A stretch of 64,000 bases of DNA from Streptomyces sulfonofaciens (GTDB taxonomy: Bacteria > Actinomycetota > Actinomycetes > Streptomycetales > Streptomycetaceae): contig NZ_BNCD01000022.1 of NCBI RefSeq assembly GCF_014656295.1, positions 1-64,000 on the forward strand. Reading direction: 5' to 3'. Position 1 is the stretch's first letter, and every line of letters begins with the position of its first letter. The position numbers and the translations under genes are program-made. Shown here piece after piece: positions 1-8,989 of this stretch. Below the pieces are notes generated by a model. It had not been told where the DNA came from, did not search any database, and saw nothing but the letters and a program-made list of their open reading frames with translations.

Positions 1-475
1 GTTCGACAGGGGGCAACAGTCATGCCGGGCCCGGAGGCCAGCAGCCCTCTTGCAGGACCGCGGAAAAGATAACGGGGCGGAGAGGGCCGTTGCGGGGGAT
101 CACAAGGGCCTCGGAGGCGGCACGGGCCGTCGAGGCGGCGCGGGGACGCGGCCTCCCACCGTCCGGCAGGCCCTGCCCGTTACCGGACGGAGGGGTTCAT
201 GCGCCGGGGACCGTGACGGGCGCGGCCTTCCTGAGCGTCACGTGAACTCCTTTGCGGCAGGGCGGGCCGACCGGCAGGAGCCGGGTGCGGCTCCGTCGTC
301 GCGTTCCCCGCCGGATGAGTACGGTGGGCCGGCGGGTCGCACGGCTGGTGGGCAGCCGGAGAGACCGCAGGCATCCTCCGCTGTTTCAGGTCTAGACCAT
401 GGCAGGTGGATTCAGGCCCGTCAACGCTCATATTTGGTCAAGGCGTTCATGGCTGGAACTACGGCCGGGGCGGGG
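1..475. other. Gap without a recognised gene
   Basis: Downstream of the first kinase gene, which ends here on the minus strand. Open frames exist on both strands but none shows a family motif or a good ribosome binding site. I see no clear terminator. Confidence 0.5.
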
Positions 476-2794
476 TCAGTGCCGGACCGGCCCGCGGCGT
501 ACGGGTTTCAGCCGGTCGTAGCGGCCCAGGAACTCGAAGCGGTCGTGCCTGGCCTGGAAGAGGAAGGCGGTGTGGGTGGGGTCGAAGCTGTGGTCCTGGC
601 CGGTGAGGAACCGCACCGGTTTGGCCACCCCGTCCAACGTGGTGCGGAAGAGCTGGTCCACGATCCGGCCGCGGGTGGCCCGGCTGCCGCCGCCGAGGGC
701 CTCAAGGGCCCGGGCGACGAGGTTGACGGCGTCGTACGCCTCGGCGGCCCACGGCCCGGGAGCGGTGCCGTGGCGAGCGCGGTAGGCGGCGGTGAACGCC
801 CGTGCGCCCTCGGTGGTCATCGAGGCCGGCTCGGTGTACGGCGAGGCGAACACCCAGTCCTCGGCGGCCGCACCCGCGGCGGTGAGGAAGGCGGGCCGCA
901 TCACGGGCCCGATGGTGAGGCGGGCGCCGGTGAAGCGCGCGGCGGCGAGGGCGCGGGCGCAGGCGGCGGCCCGCTCGGGCGAGGTGCCGGCGTAGACGAC
1001 GGCTTGGGGCCGGCCGGCCAGCGCCTGTGCGACGGCCGGCCGGATGTCGTCGTGCGCGGCTACGGGGTGGAGGGTGGCCGTGCCGCCGACCGGTGGCTGG
1101 TCGCGGAAGCCGGCGGCCAGTTCCGTGGCCACCGTGCCTCCTGCCTCGTCCTCGATGACGGCGGTACGGCGGCTGGGGCGGGTGCCGGTGAGGTAGTAGG
1201 CCAGCGGCATGCCGAGCAGCTCGTCACCGATCCGGGTGACGCAGGTGGTGCTCGGATCGTCGGGCTGCGGCGAGCCGGGGGGTAGTTCGCCGACGGTGGA
1301 GGACACGAGCACCATCGGCATGCGGGCGGCCGCGTACAGGGGTCCCGCCGCACGCACGGCGGTCCCGCTGGCGGGACCGAGGACCGCGCACACGGCCTGA
1401 TCGGCGATCAGACGGCGGGCCGCAGCTTCGGTGCCTGCGGGCCGACCGCGGTCGTCGAGCGCGGTCAGGGCGAGCCGGAAGCGGATGCCGGAGCGGGAGT
1501 TGTGCGCGTTCACGGCCAGCTCGGCGCCGCGCTGCTCCTCGGTGTCCGTGCCGTGCAGCGCGATGGTGCGGGTCGGCGGGCCGTCGCCGGGGCCGCGTCG
1601 AAGGGCCAGGGCCGCCCCGATGACGCCGGTGGCGAGTACGGCGGTCGCGGTACCGCCGACGGCGAGGAACCGGCGCCGTGTGGAGTCTGGTGCCTCCGGG
1701 CCCTTCTCCGGCTCGCCTGACCCCTCGGCCGTCTCCCGCGGGCCGCCCTCCTCGTGTGCCGGCGGGTCGGCCCGCGGCGGGGGGTCGAGCGCACGGGCGG
1801 CGTGCGCGGCGATCAGCCGCAGCACGCCCGGGGGCAGCCAGTCGTCGGCCCCGTCGGCCCCGTCGGCCTGCGGTGGCGCAGGTGACGGCAGATGGGCGAG
1901 CGGGAGCCGCGGGTCGGGGAGCGGCGGCCGTGAACCGGGCGGCTCACCCGTGCGCGACGGGCGTGGGCCCGGACGGGTCAGGGCGCCGGTGCGGTGCAGC
2001 GCGTCCCGGAGTTCCGCCGTGCCGGGCCGTTGCGCGGGGTCCTTGGCGAGGCAGCGGACGATCGTCGCGCGTGCCGGGTCCGGGAGCCGGGCGAGGCCGT
2101 CGAGGTCCGGTTCCTCGTGGACGGTGCGGTAGAGCACGACGGCCGGGTTGCCGGTGCCGAAGGGAGCCCGTCCGGTGGCCGCGTGGACGAGCACGCAGCC
2201 GAGCGCGAACACATCGCTCGCGGGGCCCGCGCTGTCGCCGTGCACCTGTTCGGGCGGCAGGTAGCCGGGGGTGCCGAGTACCGCGTCCGGTGTGGTGAGT
2301 GTCGTGGTGGCAGGACCCCAGGCGATGCCGAAGTCGATGAGCCGGGGGCCGCTGCGGTCCAGGAGGATGTTGGTGGGTTTGATGTCGCGGTGCAGCAGGC
2401 CGGTGGTGTGCAGGTCCGTGAGGGCCTCGGCGATGCGCCGGCCGAGGACGAGGACGCTCCGCGCGGGCAGCGGGCCCAGCGTGGCCACCGTCTCGGCCAG
2501 GGTGGGGCCGGCCACGAAGGCGGTGGCCAGCCAGGGCGCGCGGGACTCGGTGTCGGCGTCCGTGACCCGTACGACCCAGGGGCTGCGGAGGTGCGCCGCG
2601 AGACGGGCCTCGCGTTGGAACCGGGCCCGGAAGTGGGGGTCGCCGGCGTGTTCGGACCGGATCACCTTGAGCGCGACGAGTTCGCCCGCCGCGGTGCGGG
2701 CGAGGTAGACGATGCCCATGCCGCCGGCGCCGAGCCGCGCCAACAGCCGGTGCCCGCCGAGTTCTCGTGGGTCGTGTGCGTGCAGCGGCCGCAC
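476..2794 (-). CDS. Serine/threonine protein kinase fused to a periplasmic-binding-protein-like sensor
   Basis: About 772 residues. The N-terminal Hanks kinase domain (about 1-270) has the glycine loop LGAGGMG (21-27), ATP lysine in LVALKVI (43), catalytic LLHRDIKPTN (about 134-142) and LIDFGIA (about 152-158), so it should be active. A Pro-rich linker leads to STRRRFLAVGG (371-381), one membrane span and an extracytoplasmic domain like branched-chain amino acid binding proteins (type I fold). It probably phosphorylates cytoplasmic targets in response to a small ligand. The GTG at 2794 is chosen because GGGGAGG lies 7 bases upstream and kinase homology begins there; the open frame extends further upstream into the previous gene. 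That gene ends 15 bases upstream, so they are one operon. A rearranged copy of codons near 2147-2291 lies at 20784-20928. Confidence 0.9.
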   Translation of the reverse strand: MRPLHAHDPRELGGHRLLARLGAGGMGIVYLARTAAGELVALKVIRSEHAGDPHFRARFQREARLAAHLRSPWVVRVTDADTESRAPWLATAFVAGPTLAETVATLGPLPARSVLVLGRRIAEALTDLHTTGLLHRDIKPTNILLDRSGPRLIDFGIAWGPATTTLTTPDAVLGTPGYLPPEQVHGDSAGPASDVFALGCVLVHAATGRAPFGTGNPAVVLYRTVHEEPDLDGLARLPDPARATIVRCLAKDPAQRPGTAELRDALHRTGALTRPGPRPSRTGEPPGSRPPLPDPRLPLAHLPSPAPPQADGADGADDWLPPGVLRLIAAHAARALDPPPRADPPAHEEGGPRETAEGSGEPEKGPEAPDSTRRRFLAVGGTATAVLATGVIGAALALRRGPGDGPPTRTIALHGTDTEEQRGAELAVNAHNSRSGIRFRLALTALDDRGRPAGTEAAARRLIADQAVCAVLGPASGTAVRAAGPLYAAARMPMVLVSSTVGELPPGSPQPDDPSTTCVTRIGDELLGMPLAYYLTGTRPSRRTAVIEDEAGGTVATELAAGFRDQPPVGGTATLHPVAAHDDIRPAVAQALAGRPQAVVYAGTSPERAAACARALAAARFTGARLTIGPVMRPAFLTAAGAAAEDWVFASPYTEPASMTTEGARAFTAAYRARHGTAPGPWAAEAYDAVNLVARALEALGGGSRATRGRIVDQLFRTTLDGVAKPVRFLTGQDHSFDPTHTAFLFQARHDRFEFLGRYDRLKPVRRGPVRH

Positions 2795-2808
2795 CGATCG
2801 ACCTCCCC

Positions 2809-4983
2809 TCAGCCGATCGGCGCCGTGCCCGCGTAGCGGAACCGTCCGCCGCTGACCCGCACCCGGAAGAGGTGGTCGGCCTTGAACGTACGGTCCTTGT
2901 CGAACGCGTAGGTGGTGGCCAGCCCCTTGAAGCGGGAGGTGAGCAGTGCCGCGGCCAACTGCGACCGGGTGGGCCGCCGGTGTTCCCGCGCGCGCAGTGC
3001 GGCGAGCCGGTCGATGATCAGGCGGGTGGCGTCGTACGCCTCGGCCGCCCAGATGCCGGGTGCGCTGCCGAAACGTCTGCGGTGGGCGGCGGCGAACGCC
3101 TTCACCGCGGGCGCGTCGGGGCTGATGTAGGGGGTGATGGCCTGCCATCCTTCGGCGGCCGAGCCGGCGGCCGCGGTGAAGACGTGCGTGGCGGCCGGGT
3201 GGTCGAGGAACCGTGGGCCGTCGAAGCCCCGGCGGGCCAGAGCACGGGCGAGGAGGGCGGCGCGTTCGGGGGTGCCGGTGTAGTAGAGGCCGTCGATGCG
3301 CCGGTCGAGCATGTCCGTCAGGACCACCGACGGGTCAGGGGCGAGGGCGGGAACGTAGCGTGCGTAGACGTCCAGTCCCATCCCGGCGGCGGACTGCTGG
3401 GCCATTTCGGAGGTCTCCCAGCCGGTCAGCCGCCCTGCCCGGTCGATGAGCAGACCGGGCCGCCGTGCGCCCCGGGCGGCCAGGGCGGTGTCGGTGAGGT
3501 AGCCGCCGATCATGGTGAGTGGTGCGGCGTGGAAGTAGGCGTGCGGGTTGAACACGAGGGCGGCGTTGGCCGCGGAGACGGAGAGTTCCGAGACGCTCAC
3601 CAGGGCGAGTCCCACCCGTTCGTAGGTGCCCACGGCGGCCTCCGCGGACGTCCATCCCGTGGGGCCGAGGACGGCCAGTACGCCGTTGTCACCGGTCAGC
3701 CGCTGCGCCGCCGACCTGGCCCCGGCGGCGGTCCCGTGGTCGTCCACGACGTTGAGGTCGAGGGTGAACGGACGGCTGCCGCGGGCGTTGAACTCCTCGA
3801 CGGCCAGCCGTGCCCCGCGCTCCTGAGCCAGGCCCGCATCCCGTCCGGGCCCGCTCAGGTCCGCCTGGACGCCGAGCGCCCAGCGGCGGCCGCCGCCGGC
3901 CGACCCGCCGCCGTCGCCGTGCAGCGCGGCCCAGCCTGCCGCCGTGCCGCCCGTCAGGAGCGTGGCACCGGCGGCGGCCGCGGCGAGGAACCGCCGCCGG
4001 GTCGAGGGCCGGGTGGCGGACGGTGCGGGTTCGGGCGGCGGCGCGGACGCGGTGGGTGGGACGGCCGGCAGGTCCAGCATGTCGGCCGTCTGGTCGGCGA
4101 TCATCTGTACCACCGGGTCGGGCAGCCAGTCGGCGGCGTCGGCCCGTGCCGTGTCCGCCGAGGCGCCGGCCGGCGTGCGGACCGCCGCGTTCTCCGCCAG
4201 CTCGGCTGCCGGGGGCCGCTCGGCGGGGCCCTTGGCGAGACACCGCTCCAGCAGGGTCCGCAGCGCAGGGTCGCTGACGCCGTGCAGGTCGGGCTCGTCG
4301 TGCACGGTGCGGTACAGGACGGCGTCCGCCGTGCCGGTGCCGAAGGGCGGTCGGCCGGTGGCGGCGAAGGCCAGGACGCAGCCGAGCGAGAACACGTCAC
4401 TGGCCGGTCCGGCCTGCTGGGCCCGTGCCTGCTCGGGGGAGAGGAACCCCGGGGTGCCCACGACCACGTTGGCGGAGGTGAGGGCCGTCTGCTGGGCGGA
4501 CGTGGAGCGGGCGATGCCGAAGTCGATCAGCCGTGGGCCGTCGAGGGCCAGCAGGACGTTGCCGGGTTTGACGTCGCGGTGCACGAGTCCCGCCGCGTGC
4601 ACGGCGGTCAGGGCACGGGCCAGCATCCCGCCCAGGGCCCGTACCGCGTCAGGGGGCAGTGGACCGCAGGACGCCACCGCCTGGGCCAGCGAGGGTCCGG
4701 GCACGAACGCGGTCGCGAGCCACGGCGCCGACGCCGCGGGGTCGGCGCCGGTCACCCGTACCACCCAGGGGCTATCGACGCGCCGGGCCGCGGCCACCTC
4801 GCGGTTGAACCGGGTCCGGAAGTCCGGGTCGTCGGCGTACTCGGGCTGGATCACCTTCACCGCTGCGAGTTCCCCGGTGCGGGCGCGCGCGAGGTAGACC
4901 ACGCCCATGCCGCCCGCACCCAGCCGTGCCAGCAGCCGGTGTTGGCCGAGCCATGCCGGGTCGTGGGGGAGTAGCCGCTCCAT
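2809..4983 (-). CDS. Serine/threonine protein kinase fused to a periplasmic-binding-protein-like sensor (paralogue)
   Basis: About 724 residues and a clear paralogue of the next gene downstream. The kinase domain has LGAGGMGVVYLA, the lysine in AAVKVI (43), LVHRDVKPGN (about 133-142) and LIDFGIA. The linker carries STRRRFLAAAAA (about 327-338) before one membrane span, then an ABC-substrate-binding-like domain of about 350 residues outside the membrane. ATG at 4983 is preferred over GTG at 4986: AGGAGG lies 6 bases before the ATG, and the TGA of the upstream lipoprotein gene overlaps it (TGATG), indicating translational coupling. The two tandem sensor kinases may answer different ligands. The ligand cannot be read from sequence. 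Confidence 0.9.
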   Translation of the reverse strand: MERLLPHDPAWLGQHRLLARLGAGGMGVVYLARARTGELAAVKVIQPEYADDPDFRTRFNREVAAARRVDSPWVVRVTGADPAASAPWLATAFVPGPSLAQAVASCGPLPPDAVRALGGMLARALTAVHAAGLVHRDVKPGNVLLALDGPRLIDFGIARSTSAQQTALTSANVVVGTPGFLSPEQARAQQAGPASDVFSLGCVLAFAATGRPPFGTGTADAVLYRTVHDEPDLHGVSDPALRTLLERCLAKGPAERPPAAELAENAAVRTPAGASADTARADAADWLPDPVVQMIADQTADMLDLPAVPPTASAPPPEPAPSATRPSTRRRFLAAAAAGATLLTGGTAAGWAALHGDGGGSAGGGRRWALGVQADLSGPGRDAGLAQERGARLAVEEFNARGSRPFTLDLNVVDDHGTAAGARSAAQRLTGDNGVLAVLGPTGWTSAEAAVGTYERVGLALVSVSELSVSAANAALVFNPHAYFHAAPLTMIGGYLTDTALAARGARRPGLLIDRAGRLTGWETSEMAQQSAAGMGLDVYARYVPALAPDPSVVLTDMLDRRIDGLYYTGTPERAALLARALARRGFDGPRFLDHPAATHVFTAAAGSAAEGWQAITPYISPDAPAVKAFAAAHRRRFGSAPGIWAAEAYDATRLIIDRLAALRAREHRRPTRSQLAAALLTSRFKGLATTYAFDKDRTFKADHLFRVRVSGGRFRYAGTAPIG

Positions 4984-5831
4984 CACGCGCCTCCTGCGCC
5001 TGCGCCGGGCGCGCTGGTGCCGGTGCGGCGGGCCGCCGGCCCGCCGATCTCGGCCTTCGCCCGTCCCAGCATCCTGACCATGGATGCCGACGCCGACCGC
5101 GCGAACGGATCGGAGTCTTCGTCCCGGCCTCCGCAGGAGGACGTGCTCAGCACGACGGGGCCGAAGGCGGCCTGGGTCCAGAAGTAGGCGTACGGGCCAC
5201 CTCGCTCATCGCGGCATTGGCCGCGCTCCTTCAGCTCGTCGTCGCTGTAGTCGTTGGAGCCCTCACCGAAGGCGAAGGCCGAGGACCGGAGCCCGGTCAG
5301 CCGTTCACCCGGGCGCAGGGTCTGCTGAGGGCACGCCATGGCCTCGTCGAGCACGCCGGCCTGCTCCCAGGCGGCCTGCAGGGCCGTGCGGTGCACGGTC
5401 ACCGTGGCCGTCAGGCGCGCCGTGCGGCCGTGGCCGTCGGGCATCTCGAAGTGCCGGGTGAGGGTGGCCAGGACGTCACCGGGCAAGCGCTCGCGCCGCC
5501 AGGTGCAGCCGTCGTCCAGCACGGCCCAGGTCGCCGGGTCGCTCTCGTAGGGCGTGCCGCGCTCCGCGTCGGGACCGATCAGCTCCGGATCGGCGATCAC
5601 CTTCCGCACCAGTGCCCGCGCTTGTGCGGTGGTCCGGGGGAATCCGGCGGGATCGGCCTGTGCGCCGGGTGCCCGCAGGGACTCGTCGCCTGCCGGCGAT
5701 CCGTTCGAGCCGTGTGCGGGCGCCGGGGGTTCGCCGGTGCGCGTGCCGTGATCCGTCGCCGTGCATGCCGTGAGCAGCAGGCCGCATGCCACCAGCGCAC
5801 TCCGTTCGCGCCACGCTCTGTTGAGCCCCAC
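4983..5831 (-). CDS. Secreted lipoprotein of unknown function
   Basis: About 282 residues. The N-terminus has a short basic stretch, a hydrophobic core and the lipobox LLTAC (residues about 19-23), so it should be a lipid-anchored protein on the outer face of the membrane. Mature residues contain a few Cys and many charged residues but no domain I recognise. GTG at 5831 follows AGGAGG by 4 bases. Its stop codon overlaps the start of the first of two sensor kinases (TGATG), so the three genes form one coupled operon. It could be an accessory ligand-binding partner of the kinases; that is inference from position only. Confidence 0.8.
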   Translation of the reverse strand: MGLNRAWRERSALVACGLLLTACTATDHGTRTGEPPAPAHGSNGSPAGDESLRAPGAQADPAGFPRTTAQARALVRKVIADPELIGPDAERGTPYESDPATWAVLDDGCTWRRERLPGDVLATLTRHFEMPDGHGRTARLTATVTVHRTALQAAWEQAGVLDEAMACPQQTLRPGERLTGLRSSAFAFGEGSNDYSDDELKERGQCRDERGGPYAYFWTQAAFGPVVLSTSSCGGRDEDSDPFARSASASMVRMLGRAKAEIGGPAARRTGTSAPGAGAGGA

Positions 5832-6389
5832 TGTCCTCCTCCGCCCCGCACGGCCACCGCACTCCGGCTCTCCACGGAACCTGACGTCGTGCCAGGCCGG
5901 GCGGTTCCGCCGGTGTCGGGTGACATGCGCTCAGGGTGCCATCCCGTCATGGACCGCGCGGGGCCGGGCGGCGTGTTCGCGGTCGGTGGCCGGTATGCCT
6001 CCGTGGAGGGTGGCCCTGTCCTGACTCTTGAGAGTTAAGAATTACTAGCCAGTACAGTCGAGGGCAACCGGTTCGACCTGTCGGAACACGGCTTCGGCGG
6101 CCCACCCGCCCCTGGCGCCCACGCCGGTCGGTGCCGTCGCGCAAGGCTCCCGGGTGGCGCACGGGAGCACCGCGGTGCGCCGGTCGCCGGCCGGTGGGCA
6201 GCGCGCCTTCGGTCGGCGGGCAGTGCGGCCGGCCGGCGGATGCGCGACGGGCCGTCGGCGCCGGGCAGCGTGCACACCCTCCTCGGCGGCGCCCGGGCGA
6301 CGACGAGGTCACCGGAAAATGGGTTGGACGGGAAACACGCGGCTGTTAACGTGCGGGAGACCGTGCTGCCGCAGGAGGAGGTGAGACCC
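5832..6389. promoter_or_regulatory. Divergent intergenic region with promoter-like sequences
   Basis: No gene seen. It separates the kinase operon (minus) from the leader peptide and hydrolase (plus). Around 6022-6058 there is an unusually AT-rich stretch with ACTCT-TG-AGAGT, TTGAGA and TACAGT. Before the leader, TTGGAC (6324-6329) and GTTAAC (6345-6350) could be -35 and -10 boxes. The stretch GGxTGGACGGG and a following TGTnA are shared with the second leader copy at 27294-27322, which supports but does not prove a common promoter. Confidence 0.4.
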
Positions 6390-6449
6390 ATGAACGCTGT
6401 ATTCGAGTGGGTGCTCCCCCTCTTGGTCACGGTCGGGCGACTGACGTAG
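6390..6449 (+). CDS. 19-residue leader peptide (copy 1)
   Basis: Reads MNAVFEWVLPLLVTVGRLT, then TAG. It has an excellent ribosome binding site, AGGAGGAGGTGAG, with 8 bases between GGAGG and the ATG, far better than that of the hydrolase downstream. Sixteen of 19 residues match the second copy at 27363-27422; both encode VLPL and VTVGRLT. The stop codon abuts a stable stem-loop that ends at the start codon of the hydrolase gene. This is the layout of a translational attenuator: ribosomes on the leader control access to the next start. The small molecule or condition sensed is unknown. Confidence 0.8.
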   Translation: MNAVFEWVLPLLVTVGRLT

Positions 6450-6499
6450 GTGTCGCCGGGAGCGCCTCGACAACAAGGCCTCCCGAAAGGCAACAACCT
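6449..6499 (+). promoter_or_regulatory. Putative attenuator hairpin between leader and hydrolase (copy 1)
   Basis: Outer stem GGTGTCGCC (6449-6457) with GGCAACAACC (6489-6498); inner stem GGGAG-C-GCCT (6458-6467) with AGGC-CTCCC (6476-6484); 8-base loop. The weak ribosome binding site GAAAGG of the hydrolase lies in or beside the 3' arm, and its GTG follows at 6500. A ribosome at the leader stop would cover the 5' arm and free the start. The second copy keeps both stems while the inner loop sequence differs, so structure is conserved rather than only sequence. Confidence 0.65.
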
Positions 6500-7267
6500 G
6501 TGTTTTCCCTGCATTTCACCGCGGAGACGTCATCGGACGGCGTCGTCGAACGCGACTTCACCGTGGGTGAGGTCACCGGCGTGCTCTGGTCGCCCGCATC
6601 CGGCCCCGATCGCGCGCCCCTGGTGCTCATGGGCCACGGCGGCGGCACCCACAAGAGGTGGCCGGCGATGACGGGCCGCGCACACCGTCTCGTGAAAGGC
6701 TGCGGTTTCCACGTCGCCGTCATCGATGCGCCCGGTCACGGCGGCCGGCCGCGCACAGCGGTCGACGAGCGGGAGATCGCCGCGATGCAGCGGGCGATGG
6801 CGGCGGGCGAGCCGGTCGGCCCGATCGTCGTCCCCTACAACGCCCACCTGGCGGAGCGTGCCGTGCCGGAGTGGCGGGCGACCCTGGACGCCCTCCAGGA
6901 ACTGCCGGAGATCGGCACCGAAGGGCCGGTCGGGTACTTCGGTCTGAACATGGGCACCGCGATCGGGGTGCCCTTGACGGCGATCGAACCAAGGATCGTC
7001 GCCGCGGTCTTCGGCATCTTCTGGCACGACGAGTCCCTGGCCGAGACGGCGGGGCGGATCACCGTTCCGGTCGAGTTCGTGCTGCAGTGGGACGACGAGC
7101 ACATCCCGCGCCAGTCCGGCCTCGCACTGTTCGACGCATTCGCCTCTAAGGAGAAGACGCTGCACGCCAACGCGGGCAGACACAAGGAACTGCCCAGGTT
7201 CGAGGCCGACAGCGCGGTCCGGTTCTTCGCCCGGCACCTCGGCGGTGCCGTCACCTCACCGGCGTGA
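6500..7267 (+). CDS. Alpha/beta-hydrolase fold protein with a substituted nucleophile
   Basis: About 255 residues. Shows LVLMGHGGG (oxyanion strand, about 41-49), the nucleophile elbow as GLNMGTA, WDDEH for the acid and GRHKELP for the histidine. The usual serine of the G-x-S-x-G elbow is Asn (AAC), so normal esterase chemistry looks unlikely unless another residue serves; a binding or sequestering role is possible. GTG at 6500 lies directly behind the leader hairpin and has only GAAAGG as a binding site, so it depends on the upstream leader. Residues 1-42 are homologous to the N-terminal extension of the rox-like protein at 27474. Substrate unknown. Confidence 0.8.
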   Translation: MFSLHFTAETSSDGVVERDFTVGEVTGVLWSPASGPDRAPLVLMGHGGGTHKRWPAMTGRAHRLVKGCGFHVAVIDAPGHGGRPRTAVDEREIAAMQRAMAAGEPVGPIVVPYNAHLAERAVPEWRATLDALQELPEIGTEGPVGYFGLNMGTAIGVPLTAIEPRIVAAVFGIFWHDESLAETAGRITVPVEFVLQWDDEHIPRQSGLALFDAFASKEKTLHANAGRHKELPRFEADSAVRFFARHLGGAVTSPA

Positions 7268-7381
7268 CCTGACCCGCTCTGACCAGCCCGGATCTGCTCT
7301 GCCGTCTCCGGGTTGAGCTGCTCGGAGCTGCACTGATGCGCTCAGATCCGCCATGGTCTGCCGCTGTTTGCCCTGTTTGAT

Positions 7382-7418
7382 GGTATCGGCATCCGGCCAC
7401 CGGCCGGATGCCGATACC
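7382..7418. terminator. Perfect 17-bp inverted repeat, likely terminator
   Basis: GGTATCGGCATCCGGCC (7382-7398), 3-base loop, then the exact reverse complement (7402-7418). It lies 115 bases after the hydrolase stop and about 180 bases before the next gene, with no T-run. A factor-independent terminator lacking a U-tract is the simplest reading. The rest of the 7268-7598 gap holds nothing recognisable. Confidence 0.6.
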
Positions 7419-7598
7419 GCAGTCCAGGGGCTGATGCCGGGGCGGCCCCCTCCGGGGCGGGCCTTCGGACCCTCTGGAGGCCGGGGCGGCGGAGATGTGG
7501 AAGGGCGGGTGCTCCGTGGGAAGGGTGGAACGGGAGCCGGGCGTTACAGGGGCCGGCAGGACGGGGCTCTGAGAGCCGACCGATGGATGGAGTCGAAG

Positions 7599-8519
7599 AT
7601 GAACGAGAGTACGGGGCTGCTCAACGAACAGTCCGCGGTACGCACGCTGACCGTCGGAGGCACCCGCCTGACGTACGTACTGGACGGCGCCATGGAGATG
7701 GAGCCGGCCGGCTTCTTCCCCGCCGTACCGGCTTCCTTCTGGGCGGACCATCCGCAGGCCCTCACGCCCCGCGGGCGGGTCGCCGCCTCGGTGGGTGGTG
7801 TGCTCGTACAGCGTGGTGGCCGCACCCTGCTCATCGACGCCGGGCTGGGCTCCGTCACCATCCCCGCCGATCTCGGGGCCTCCCGCGCCGGCGCCCTGCT
7901 AGACACCCTCGCCGCCCTGGGGGTGGCGCCCGAGGGCATCGAGGCCGTGGCCTTCACCCATCTGCACAGCGACCACACCGGCTGGGGCTTCACCCTCGAC
8001 TCCGACGGTGTGCGGCACCGGACCTTTCCGCGGGCCGCCTATCTCGTCGCCGGTCGGGAGTGGGAGCCGTACTGGCGCGACGAGATAGCGACCGGCGCGC
8101 CGTCGCGCTCGGAGGTCCTCGAACCCATGGCGGGCGTGCTCACCCGGATCGACGACGGGCAGGAGGTCTTCCCCGGTGTGAGCGCGCTGGTGACTCCGGG
8201 GCACAGCCCCGGCCACACCACGTATGTCGTGACCGACCCGGACAGCGAGCAGCGGGTGCTTGTGCTCGGCGACGCCTTCCACACCCCCGGCCAGATGACG
8301 CACCCCGAATGGCCCTCCGGCCCCGACATCGACATCCAGGGGGTCCACAAGGCCCGGGAGCGGCTGCTCGGGGAGCTCGAACGCCCCGGCACACTCGGTT
8401 TCGCCTTCCACTTCGGCGACCAGGTCTTCGGCCGTGTCGTCCGTGACGGCGCAGGCCGCCGGACCTGGGAGACGGTCCCCACCGAGGTGGTGCTGCCCAC
8501 TCCGCTCAGGCTCCCCTGA
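7599..8519 (+). CDS. Metallo-beta-lactamase-fold hydrolase
   Basis: About 306 residues. Contains the metal-binding HLHSDH motif (HxHxDH), a later TPGHSPGHT histidine and GDAFH aspartate, the normal two-zinc site of the superfamily. It resembles lactonase/N-acyl-homoserine-lactonase-like members rather than true beta-lactamases; the substrate cannot be told. ATG at 7599 is chosen because GGAG lies 6 bases upstream; an in-frame ATG at 7587 is an alternative. It is convergent with the MarR remnant, with only 21 bases between the stop codons. Confidence 0.85.
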   Translation: MNESTGLLNEQSAVRTLTVGGTRLTYVLDGAMEMEPAGFFPAVPASFWADHPQALTPRGRVAASVGGVLVQRGGRTLLIDAGLGSVTIPADLGASRAGALLDTLAALGVAPEGIEAVAFTHLHSDHTGWGFTLDSDGVRHRTFPRAAYLVAGREWEPYWRDEIATGAPSRSEVLEPMAGVLTRIDDGQEVFPGVSALVTPGHSPGHTTYVVTDPDSEQRVLVLGDAFHTPGQMTHPEWPSGPDIDIQGVHKARERLLGELERPGTLGFAFHFGDQVFGRVVRDGAGRRTWETVPTEVVLPTPLRLP

Positions 8520-8540
8520 CCCCGAACGACCGCTCAGGAC

Positions 8541-8985
8541 CTATGGCGCGGCGCTCCCGGGCGCGGCGCCACGGGCCGGCCCGGGGCCCTCGCTGCCTCG
8601 GGCCCGGCCCGGCGCGGTCCGCGGTCCCGGCGACGCATCGCCGGGGGACCGGTCGGACCCCGGCAGCGGGCCGGGCCCCGGAGCCCGCCGTTGACCGGCG
8701 ACGGCGTCGCGCACCTTTCCCAGCAGCCGCTGCGTCGTGGCCACGTCCGCCGGGTCGAAGGAGCCCGCGGCCGCGACCATGGCGTCGATAGTGGCCCGAA
8801 GAAGGACCAGCCCATGGCGACGGCCTTGTCCTGCACGGTCAGCAGCACCCGGCGGCGGTCACGCGTGTCATGCTCACGGCACACCAGGCCCATTCCTTCG
8901 AGCCGGTCGATCAGCGCGGTGGTGGACGCCGAGTTCAACCCCAACTGCCTGCCGAGGGGGCCCGGCGTGGCCGTAAGCCCGGCCC
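8541..8985 (-). pseudogene. MarR-family regulator, truncated and frameshifted
   Basis: The minus strand encodes a MarR winged-helix core (LGLNSASTTALIDRLEGMGL and a wing HDTRDRRRVLLTV), then GWSFFGPL in one frame and IDAMVAAAGSFDPADVATTQ in the next, joined near 8790. A one-base loss there breaks the frame. The N-terminal dimerisation helices and recognition start are missing: homology stops near 8985, exactly where Tn3 transposase sequence begins. It is therefore a regulator destroyed by insertion or deletion. It may once have controlled the neighbouring metallo-hydrolase, which is inference. Confidence 0.8.
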
Positions 8986-8989
8986 GGCC

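Noticed and set aside
2767..4974. A 735-codon plus-strand open frame opposite the second kinase gene
   Set aside because: Antisense shadow of a strongly supported kinase gene, caused by high GC at third positions; low-complexity Gly/Arg/Pro product with no motif.
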